Origin: Zonotrichia leucophrys gambelii
Taxonomy: Eukaryota; Chordata; Aves; Passeriformes; Passerellidae
Reading direction: 5' to 3'
Length of the DNA: 64,000 nt
Assembly: GCF_028769735.1 (NCBI RefSeq)
Contig: NC_088170.1
Span: 50,687,585-50,751,584 of the forward strand
Translations under genes and position numbers: made by a program
Part shown: in pieces, positions 27,601-39,600 of the stretch
How the letters are laid out: the number at the start of each line of letters is the position of its first letter
How positions within the stretch are numbered: position 1 is the first letter of the stretch
The notes under the pieces: generated by a model
The model's database searches: none
Seen by the model: only the letters and a program-made list of their open reading frames with translations
What the model was told of the DNA's origin: nothing

Positions 27601-30600
27601 TTGCAATATTCAATCTCCAGGGTGAAAAAAGAAATACAACTGAGCTCTGCCAAGTTGGGACTTAATAAAAAGTTCAGATTAAGAATTATTTTGAAATTCG
27701 GATATTAACAATGGAGTTGACAATTTCCTTTCTGAACTTACTACCCACTATCTCAAAATAAATGCAGATGGCTGCTGAATGGGAAAGCTCCATCCCTGAA
27801 GCCAAAATTCTCCTGTAACTCCATATGGTGCCAGAATATTTCTTATAATGAAGCTGCCTGCTTTACTGAACACACCAAGAAGAGCAAAAACTGTAAAGAA
27901 TCTACTATTTAAAGTTAATGAAAAAGTGTTTATTTATACAAGTAAAGTGTTTTAGAAAGAGGGCAGCAGGATGTTATTTTTCCACTGCACTTAACACTTC
28001 AGTGTCCATATCCAATCACCAGTTTCCAGTTTAAAATATCATGTAATACTTTTTCTTTCAGTGCAGAGCTGGTAGTACAAGTTCACATAGCAAAGGGAAG
28101 GAACAGATACAGTGATACTGCTCTCAATCTTAATTCTTAATGTCTGGATAATCAGAACAAAATCACCCTCATCATCATTTGAAGATAGTTAGCTCCCCAT
28201 AACTGCTGTGCTCCTGTGTGTAACTTCTGAACATTGTTCAATAGCAGTAACATAATATATGAAAAGCAATGTGTACCCATCTGAATTTGCAAGTAAAATA
28301 AAATTATTTCACTCTACTTACAGCAGTAGTAGACTCGTGTGAGAAACAACGCTTACAATAAAGAAAATCAATATTTATTAGACCAATATAAGACATTACA
28401 ATCCACAAAGACACATCAATATAATTAACATGGACATGGTAAAGATATTTTAACGACTCTTAGGACAGAAAACCTTTGTTTCAAAGGACAGTTAAAAGAA
28501 ACATCTGGTCTGAAACTGACCTTTAAGCTTTTTGGTGAGTATTTTCTGAATTAATATTGATCCAAAATATAAACTTAAATGAAAAAGATGTTAAGATAGC
28601 TTTGCTTGTGATCACAGTGAAGTTGTAACACTGATAACTACCAATGTGTATTGCACTGCAGTCCAATTAATCAGTATTATTATCCTAATCAAGCATCAGA
28701 TTTGAAGCATTACATGCTTCAGTTTCTGAACTCCTTTTCTGCAATTCTCCAAGTCTGTTCTGGAGCTGAAGGAGGCTAACATGCTCAATGTTACTGCTTC
28801 CTGCTGCTTGGGACAACTGGCAACTGCTTTCTTGTCAGGTCAAGTGGTTGCCACTATTTGAAAACCTCCACTTATGCAATAAATTACAGTGCTCTTATGA
28901 CAGTATAAAATCAGCAGATAAACTGTAACACCACACTAACATAAAAATGTACATAATAAATGTTATGCTAGTTACAATCATTGAACAGATAAAAGTTATT
29001 GTGACATAATGATTATTTTTTTCAGATGTGTAACACTTTTGGAAACAAGATATTCTCTGTAAGGGCAATGATGCACCTTAAATCCCAATGGGTGAAAGAA
29101 GGTACCCTTTGTCAAAGCAGACTTTGGACTTCCAGTTTTTGTGCGGATATTCCCTTCCTTTGTGATCAACTACTTCAGCTGCTCTGAGCACCTGAACAGC
29201 CTCAATCTGTTAATATAGAAACAGAAAAATCTTGATGTTGAGTGTGTGAAAGATAATATCATTCCCATGAGTATACAGCTTAGAGAAAAAACAAGCTGGT
29301 TATCTCATAAGACAGAATTCAAGAAAAGTTACACCCTCCTGAAGAGATTTTACATAAATATAGAAATAGGATACCTCTCCCAGTCTCCTGCAATAAATTA
29401 TTACAGGTGTGGGACCTCCATAATAGCGATGCATTGCTAGAAGTTCAGTATGGTTGATTGTATATGTATCGGATTTAAGTCTGTATAACTGGGTCCTCAA
29501 AAGACCGAGGAGATGAATTGCCAAAAGCTTTAAGACTGTGGTACAAGCACTCCTATAGGAAGATGGTGATGGAGAGTGCCAGTAACACAGCTGGATCTTG
29601 GGAAAGCCTTGCAGGGGGATGAGGGGTTTGGGGTAAATAAAAAAAAAAATCTTGATTTCCTGATAGTCTCGTATCCATTCCTGGGCACACAGAGCAGATT
29701 TACAGACTAAATTGAAAGCTACTCAGCTTCACCAACAGAAGTGTCCCATTGAACATCTGTTACTCAAAAATGCATCCTTCAGAATGCCACTGCCATCCAC
29801 CAGGTGTGATATTATACATAGCTTGAGAGTTTTTTACTAGATTATGTGGAATTAACATCTCTAAATCTGCCAATCCCTACATAAAAGCTTCAGTTCTGCA
29901 ACAAATGCAACAGTCCTCTGCAGAATTCCAGACCCCAAGAAGTAACATGTCAGCCAGCTCATTCCAGGACTAGGTTACTCTCACACACCAAGCACCATGC
30001 TGCACTTAAAGTGCCCAGAGCACCTGAACTGAAAAACAGCCTTGATAATGCATGGCAGACATCTGTATTCAAGGCTGATTTATCTGGAGTAGGCCAACTA
30101 TGAAACAACCTTTGCTAATTCAGACTTGCATCATAGTGATATTGTTTTTTGTATGTGGTGTCCTTGGAGAAGTTATTTCCAGTCAAATGGATATTGGTAC
30201 TGCATCATCTCATTGCTAAAACAATTATTGCAGCCAGAACAGACATACAAGCCACCATCCTGAAATAAAGCCTAAAACCACTCAGCTGCCCTGAACCAAA
30301 TGCTACCTGTTGTAGGAGAAAACTGCTTGCACAGCACCAAGCCTCATCAGGGGACCAGTTCCTGCCAGTGCTGATTTATGAAAGTGACACTGGGAAAAAA
30401 ATATGGCTTGAAGGGAGAGAGGGAATAACCAGACACTCGAAGGGAAAAAATGGTAAAATAAAAACTTGAGAGAAGTGTTCACAGAACTGAGGCATGCAAA
30501 GACTACCTAGCCAATCTCATGGACACAGAAGACAAAACAAACTGAGAAGTTTCCTGAGCTCATACTTTTATACCTCAGACAGAACCAACAGCTAAGATGA

Positions 30601-33600
30601 GATACTAGCATAGACAGAATACGTGATGATCAAACTACCACTAATTACACTACCTGACATCCTGGAATGGTCTCTGGAGCTCAATCAGGAAACAAATTAC
30701 TGCATCTGAGCTGACGGGAAACTGCTATGACACTCCAAAATGCAGTTAAGATTCTAAGAGAACTAAGCCCATCCCTGGAGGCTCTGAAGATGCACAGAAC
30801 TTTTCTTAAATGACTTACAAACTACACATCAGAAAAGAAACCTTTAGACAGGATACATTTTCTTAGGCCATTGCTCTGCAAACAAGTGAAGTAAAAGAAA
30901 TGCAGGATCCTTTAAGGTCATCCTTGCTGTACCTCATGCACTCTATAGAAGCACAGCTACAAGTCAGCTACATCTCCTTACCAGAAGGTAAAATCTTTTT
31001 TTCCCTCCTGGAATCAGAGATCAGAAACCTTATGAGCTTGTGTTCACAGTATCAGTATCAAACAGACTTGGTAATTTGTCCCCTGCACCAGGTGATTAGT
31101 GCACAGGCACACTTTTGTCTGCTGTAAACTTCTAGGCACCTACATTTTCTCCAGTTTCCAAAAGCAATTTCTAGGAGCAGAAAGACAATACTGAATTTTG
31201 CTGCCAGCAGGAAAAACAGGTTTGACTTGAACTAAATGTCAAAGCAGACAGTAAAATGCACAGCAGCAGAGCTGACACTTATTCTGTGATCTACATGCTA
31301 CTGACAATGCTAGAAGAGACAGTTCACATCTCCCCATCCCCAGAACTGCTTCTGTCTCCTTGCAGATTTCCCTGGTTGTGCAAATGTGAGTTACTATCTA
31401 TGAGTTACTGGGCCACTTTCTGGATATGATGGGAAACGGTGAAGAATGCATAGATACATAGAGTAACAAACTCTCTTCCCAACACAACACAAATTGGGTA
31501 GGGATGGCCCTACCCCATTTGATGTATCAGGAGCTGTTAACACCATTCTAATCTCAAAAACCACACTCATACAAATTTGAGCAACTACTAGGCTAGCACT
31601 CAAAACTGTGCCAGGAAGTGTGCCAACAAACTGAAAAGCACAGACAGGCACGGAACAGTGCCTGAGTTCATGCTACTGCCCCACTCAGGTCTGTTAGCAC
31701 AGCTGGCTGACACACCACAGGTGAGAAACAAGGCAAGATGCATCCTTCTGCCACCAAGCTTAAATGTTATCAGCAACATAAAGGTATGGTCCAGACAGGT
31801 ATGGTCAGTGTGAGAGACAGACTCCTTGGTAACACAAGTGAAGCCTGGACTAGCAGCATGAACACTTTTTCGATAAACAAATTTCCATAAACAATATGAA
31901 AAGTGGATAGAAAAACAAACAGGATTTTTTCTGTCATTTGCAGGCAGAAAAGACTAGAGGTGTTCAAAGAGGCTGTTAAGCAGAAGCCTCAATGACAAAC
32001 TGAACCATTCAAAGCAAAACCTTCTAAATGACATAAAAAGATAAAGTTAAAACCATAACATAGAGTGATATCTACATATCCCAGCAAAACATTTAGCACC
32101 ATATCCATCTCCATGCATCCTATAAAATAAAACTGTCACACAACTATAGGTATTTTGCATCCAGATGCTTGAATTAAGGCAAGGAAGGTCATGACCTGAG
32201 AAGAGGCATCAGCTGTAATTATCAGTCTCTCAGGTATAGAAATACTGGCACCTGAATATGATATGGACAAATCTCTTAAAGACAAAACTGTTTTTTAAAA
32301 TAAAGAAATGGTGCATTGAATCGCTGAGTTCTAGACACCACGTGCAACCAGCACTTTCTGTCACAATCACTCTTTAAATTTAAAACTATACAAGGTTTTA
32401 AAGTTCCAGCTAGACAAACTGAGCACTGTGCCACCAGTACAGTGTAACACAAAGAGGCAAACATTGTTTAAGAAAGGTCAAAACTACAACACTATTGTGT
32501 GGCTAAAAGATACTGGTTCACATAACATTAGCATAAAATTAACCCCAAACCCTGAATTATCAGGTTGATAAAAATATAAATGCTAATAAATGCATATCCA
32601 GTTAAAAAATTAATTTCATACCTGAGACACTCTTAACTAAAACCTAAAACAAATAAAGAAAAAAATAGCCCTGCATTTAATTTGTTAGAAACTACTTCTT
32701 CCTTCCCTGCAAACACAAGGGGAAGCTTTTGCCTGTGGTATTGCACAGAGCACACACCACCACAGGATGTTCATAGTTTTCTTCCTCTTTTCAGTTAACC
32801 ACAAGAATCAAGCACAGTTTTAGAGAGAGGAGCTTATTTGGATGCCTTTGTGTATATTTAGTGTCATAAGCCAAGTGATGTTTCTGTTTGCTTTGGCTGA
32901 CTGAGGGGGAGTGAAGGGAAAAAATGTCTACTTAGAAAGAATGACCACATCTTAGCTGTGCTCAGAGAGAGCTGTCACATGGTTAGAGGAGCAGGAAATA
33001 ACTTACAGTTCAGTCAAAGCAGCGCTAAGCAGTTCTGTGGTTCCAAATTTGAGCCTGTAGAGTTGCTGAAGCTGTATCTTCCAGTATACAGTTCCTTAAC
33101 ACAGCAGCTTACAAACTGGAGAGCCCAGTCCTGCCTGGGGAAGCAGCAGTGAAGGGTGGAGCGGTGCAAGAAGCCCGAGGAACCATACTCCTGTTTCTGT
33201 GCACCCTTCTCATATCCACCAGAAGTTCTCTTCCCTATAACCACATTACCAATGACTTTGGCCAGTGAAGACAAATACAGGTGAGAAATGAGCAATGGCA
33301 GGTCTCAGGCTCCATGCATTCCATGTGTGCAGCAGCAAAAGCTGCCTGGCACAGACACACTGCCTCCTCTCCTCATGCCTGTCCTTGTGCAGTGCTCCCG
33401 CTGAGCTACAATACAAATGTCCATCCCAGCACTGCATACGGGTAGGACTACACATCTGGTGAGACACAAATCACATCCTTCCTTGCTCATCCTTAAGAGC
33501 AAAGGAGCTGAGGAACTGAGGAGGGGGAATAAGGGAGTGGGGGGGAGAATGGTGAGGAAGAAAGTCAGTCCTACCTGGAGATCTTTGTGCAGATTATGGA

Positions 33601-36600
33601 TGCAGGAGCTGAAGGGAGAAAGGGAAATTCTGGAAGCACTTGAGGTGCAAGAGGAAAACAGGAAAGGAGGAAACCCTGTAACTGGGACAGGGCAGAAAAC
33701 TTACTAAAAGCATAAAAAGCACATGTGTTAAGAGTACAAAGAGAACATAATGAAAGACATGAGATTTGGAGGGAAGAGGTCACTATGCAGGACTTCAAGG
33801 TACCTCAGCAGAATGGGGGCTTACAAAAGAACTAGTTGTTAAATTGATTCCTAAAATAGAAAATTCTTTTAAAGTCAATAAATTACTGCTTCTGTTACAA
33901 AATGTACTAGGGAGGCTGTAAAATAATCGGTCACTTTTCTTTATCCCCAACACAGAAAATACAAGAAATTAATACTAATTTCTTCTCCACAAGTCACACA
34001 CAGGTAAGTTGGCTGTCACCTTGAGAGAGGAGAAAACATTTAAGATTTACAGCCAAATTCCCACTTCCAAATATTCTTGCTCTTCAGCCTAGACAGCAAG
34101 ACAAGCACTAGGGCTTGTTACTTAATCTCAGCAAGTGCTGGCTGGCTTTTGGGACAGCCATTATCATCAGTAATACTTGAAGTAAACACATTTTTTAAAA
34201 GTATTTGCAATCTTAAAGGCAAGAGTTACCTTCACATAATTGAGACTTCAAATAATGAAAACAGTTTTCAGAGCTGTTCAAAAAGGCAAAAGTCGCACTT
34301 TCTTTTGCTGGGTTGGTGTTTCTCAAATTGCAGGCACAGTACCTTCACATACAAAATGTGCTTATATGGGAGCATATCTGTGCTCACTAAATACACCCCC
34401 CTTATGCTGCATAGTGGCTAAGGGACAAGGGGAGATAAAGGCAAAATAACACATTTGCATTGAAGGCAAAGGAGATGAATGCAGGGAAATTCTGAATTAC
34501 AAGATGTTCTGCAGGAGAAAACGATGTGTGAAACTGTCTTACAGAAATGGAAACACAACCTTAGTGTTATCTTTCAGCTTTAAACTAGACATGCTAGAGA
34601 ACTGAAAAATGTATTAACACTGTTTCTTAGAAAACCTAAAAAGAAAATGCTGCGTTAAGAGTGAGGATTTTAAGGACAGCTAAATAAACAGTAGAGGAAA
34701 ACAGCCTCACCAAGGTGGGGATGCATGTATGAAAGCAAGTGCCTAAAGTGAGAAGCAATCTGCAAATGTGTCGTGGAGCTCTGCAGCCAGCAACAGTTTT
34801 CTTGCCAGCAATGATCATCTCCACAGAACATTATGTCTACAGGAATTGAGTAATTCATTTAATGAACTTATTCCAGAATCATATATTCTTAACACAGACA
34901 TTTTAATTTGAGATACCTAAAGTGTCATTTACTGCACAAAGAGGTGTCAGCAAAACTGTCTACCTTTAACTCAGTAGTGTCTGAGAAAACACTACTAAAA
35001 TTTAAGAATTAAGCAAGTGAGCAAATTTCTAAGAAAGTGTCTCTATGATTGTTTGAACTGCATCTTGTCTTTTTCCATTTGGACCTTTGAGAACACCACT
35101 CCTGTGATGATCACAGTACACTTCAGGATCTTCAAATTTAACTTCAATTGATCTGAAGGTCACACCTATTGTTCTCATTTTATTGGATATCCAGGCACCA
35201 ACAACAATTCTGGAAGCCACAAAAGATGGTGTGGCAGTGCACCCAAGCAAATACCTGAAGAAACTAAACTATCTTGTACAGCATCTGAGTCATGTCCCAG
35301 TAGAGTGGGCTGTTTAAAACCACCCATGAAGTAGAAGTAGACCTTCTAGTTCTACTAAAGCCACTCTGCAATATTTACTGTTACAAGGAGAACCAACTAG
35401 CCAATAAAAAAAAAAATCCTTCTGTGCTAAGTAACACAATGTCAGCCTTTCTTCAAGAAACTGTACCCTAACCTCCTAACCTACCAATCAGCAACTCTAA
35501 GTGCCTGTGACACATTTACGTTGCTTCCTGTATTTTATTATCTAGGTATTAGGTAATGAAACCATAAGTCTCCTGTATGCTAAGTTTTATTTCTGTACTA
35601 CAAAGATTCCTCAAGAGACAAGCCTATGAAATGCACTCACTGGAGGAGAGGACACTATAAATCTTACCACACAGCTTCAAGTCAACAGCAAATTATCTCA
35701 GCAAACGGAGCATTTAGAGCTCCACAAACCCCATGTACAGACAGTCTGCCTATAAAAAGTCAATGACAGGATCAGGCCTTTATTCATGGTAGTTGATGAA
35801 CTAGTACAGAGTTCCTAGGTGGCACTCACTCATCACACACAAATATCTTCAATGCTTCACTCCATCCATTCCAGCACTAAGCTAGAAGCTGCCAGTGGCA
35901 ATTGCTGCCATTGCTGGCACCTGCAGCCACTATCAATGAAAGCAGCAGGTGAGTTCTTAATGCTGGCACAAAGTAGAGCAATAAGGGTCATAGGAATTCT
36001 AAAGAAAAAACAGGTGAGTTTTTTCAGGCAGAAGTACCAGAACTCTTTCAAAAAAAGAAATTCAAGATCTAAAATTAGAGCACTCCCCATTTTCATGTTT
36101 TTAGCCTGAAACTGCATGGTTCTTACAAGATGGATCTTACATTCTTCACTTGCGACAAATTCGGCTAGTACTACATCTTTCAGAACCAGAAGAAATAAGC
36201 AGAGAGAAAAACATTGTAGTGATAAAAAATTCAAAACAATATTTACAAGCAGATAAGGTCAAGAAATCACATCAATTTTCCATTAAAAGAAGAACAAAGT
36301 ATTTACATTTAAAAATTTGCATTAAATAGCAAACTCAATGCTTATCTTCTAACAAGAACCTACCTCTTCCTTGGGTGTGCTCCTAAGCAATCAAAACTAG
36401 GCTATCTGAACATCTTAGTGAAAAACTTGCATCAAAACTTGCCTGTTCATCTGAATTCTAAATTAAAACTCTGCCCTCTTCTAAATTCCTTAATATGACT
36501 CTGAGCTGTGAAAAACCAGTAAGTTACAACAGCTTGTGACTACAAATTGTTTTCATCCTGTTGTGTATGTATACCATAGGATTCCAGAGCGCTTATCAGG

Positions 36601-39600
36601 AGCATGAGTGGCACACTTGACCATGTGATTAACCACATGGATGCTGAGAGACTTTTGGCACTTGACTGCCTCCAAAACAGATAAAATATATCTACAAAGA
36701 TGCTCAGAAGAGCTTAATGCTGAAGCCTTAACAGAGTGAGGTACAGGTTGTGTTTGCCTGAGTACACCACCCTTCATTCAGCAATACATAATGCTTCACA
36801 ACAGACACAGTGACTGAAACTTGTAGCAGGACTCACTCCTCATATCAAGACAATTTGTCATGCACATGAGGTACAAGAACATCCAGGAGAGATATAACCA
36901 CTACAGACACTGAACACAAAAACTTCTGTTAGCTGAGTTTCTAGCTTAAAGAGATTTAGATAACTGACAGTGAGCTTTATTGACAATTATGGGATTTTAA
37001 GACCTAAATTTCTGCCTTTTTCTCCTTAACCATAGCCCACACTTTGTGAATTGATGCTTTGTCTCAAATACATACAGCTATGAGATGCAGTGCCTTCTAG
37101 ACTGTTCCCAAGCAGTCTCAAAACATTTCTCATCCATGGGTAAGCAAGCCAAGGCAGTGAACTATGCTGTAAAGACATTAATAGAAAGCTGTGAACATGA
37201 GAAACATACTATTGTAAGGACAATGGTTGTACCTCTTGTTCTGTGGAGTCTGATATGATCCATTGCTGTGAAAATCAGTTTTGTAGGCACAGGTATGGTT
37301 CAAATGAACTGTCAAGACCCCACTGTCATTTTCTCTACAATGGAAGATTATCACTGATAAGATGGTCAGAGAACTCACTCCAGTGGATACAAGTGAGGTG
37401 TCTAAAGATGCTACATGTCTTTTGTAGAACAGGGCAAATCTCAAAAGAAATCCAGGTGTAATTCTCAATACTCTACTGTTCCACAAGACCCCATCCTCAA
37501 CACTTTATCTTTTCCCTCCACATCTCATTTAGAAACAAATGAAAAGATGAGAGATTCACCACTGAATTAATGTGTCAGTTCTCCCTACTTGTACAGGGGA
37601 GAAGTATTTTTTAAACTGCAATGTCAGTCTTTTTTGGATGTACAGACTGCAGCTAAACTCAAACTGAGGAGTCCCAACACTTGTCAGACACATGAAAGTG
37701 CCCATTACTCAGACTTGTAGTCTACCTTCAAGCCCTAGTTCATACTGTTTTCATAAGCACAAGTAATCTTACAAGGCCCTTCCTGATAAAACATTTAATT
37801 CTTATCAATTAAGAGCTATAACTGCCATTCAAGTTTTTATTTTGCTTTATCTCAGCTATTACTGCAATTTGTTCTTTGGCTCTGATATACAAACTTATTC
37901 TGGTCACGTGCACTTTTAAAAGCAGCCAAAACAGTTTTCTTAGTTAGCTTACTGCTGTGTCACTTCTCTTTCTGCATCCTTCACCAGTTCCTGTTTACCA
38001 CATGAACCACAGGCGAGATCTCACAAAGAACAACATATTCCCAGCCTTATTCATTGCATCTTATCCAAGTGTTGAGTAGCACTTCTAAGCAGCACAAAAT
38101 ATCCGTACTCCATTCTACCTACTTCTAGTGCTACCAAGTACATACTTCTCATGGTTTCTCAAAAATTATTTCTACAGAATAAACTAGTTTTTCATTACTG
38201 ACATCGCTGACCAATATTAATTGTGCAAATTATAGAAGTTACTTCTTTATTACAGATTATAAAATGGACATCTAGCATTTACTTTTTCTTACAAAACTCA
38301 TCATTATTTAAAATAATGATTAATAACTAACCAGAAGTTATGCAAAAACTTTTAAGCTGGGCATAACCACAAAAATCATTAATATGCACAAAACTAATCT
38401 CGTAGCTTCACTTAGTATAAGTGTACATGCAATTTTATTTCCACATTATTATTAGAAAGTTATTCAAAACTTTTTAAAGAGAGCAAATTTTACACCTGAC
38501 CTAGATAACAAAGATGACAAACCTGAATGAAAATTAGTTATATGCCTAAACAATGGGAGTCCTAAAGGGCTTTATGCTGGATATATTCTGTAAATAATTC
38601 TACATCTGGATTCATATTTCAGCCAAATCAACTATAGCTACAGCTTTGACTATCAGCCAGTGGCTTGGTTTTGAAAGCCTCATCTGTCATGGGCAAAGGT
38701 ATTTTAATTGCTTGTAGATTCAGATAAACATTTTACAGCTCAGCAAGTACAGAGGAAAAAAGAGTAGAGAAGAAAACCAATTACCCTCTGTATGTACACT
38801 TGCCTATTAGTGAGTTTCTCAAAGGACCAGTAGTAGTGTGCAGAATGGTATCAACCTCAGCAACACAGTGATGGCTCTTCAGCATTTCCCCCTCTCACAG
38901 GAAATTTTTCTATCAGGGATCATTACTTAAGAGGCCACTGGAACTGTGTCCATTTCTGAGTTCACAGACTGTGAGTACTCAAAGTTATACACTTTGATAT
39001 ATTCCTTTGCTTTCCCATAGAACAAAAATCAGATAATTGGATCCTCAATGTTATTTCAAAATTGCTGCCTTGTTACCAGTCAGAAATAAAGGAAAGATTG
39101 AAATAAATTTCAGAGCACCACATGCTTTCTTAACTAAGCCCTTCAGGCCTGATAGCAGTGTTATGGCATCCATTAAGAATTCTATAAATTATTACTGCAA
39201 AGAGTATCTTAGGAGCATGGTTTAATGTCTCAACTTTCTTCTGGTGCTCGCTGCAGTAGTGATCTAAACATGAGATTTAGTCAAACAAAATCTAAAATTA
39301 TGTCAATGTGGCTGACACATCCAACAGCCTCTCTATGCCCCAGTGACAGAAACACCACCTACAGCAGCAAGGCAGCCCAGATATTTCAGGTGATTGCAAG
39401 AGCAAGCATTTAGCATCTTACAGAACCCACAAAATTTTCCTTTCTTAAAAAGCAGCACTTACAGTCAGAAACTTCACTACTGAGTAATTCAAACATGGAT
39501 ATTACGAGATCAAATATCACAAACAAAAAGGCATTTATCAGCACAGCATGCTGAGTGAAGCGAGAAGGTCAAGAGTACCAAGAGTCCTGCTGCACCCCAA

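Noticed and set aside
33014..33800. Cluster of overlapping frames at 33.0-33.8 kb
   Set aside because: Open on both strands within a local GC-rich patch; no consistent single frame or family match.
35819..36234. 125-codon minus-strand frame with a signal-peptide-like start
   Set aside because: The plus strand is also open over most of the same bases, there is no splice or promoter context, and I recognise no domain; low-complexity chance is the simpler explanation.
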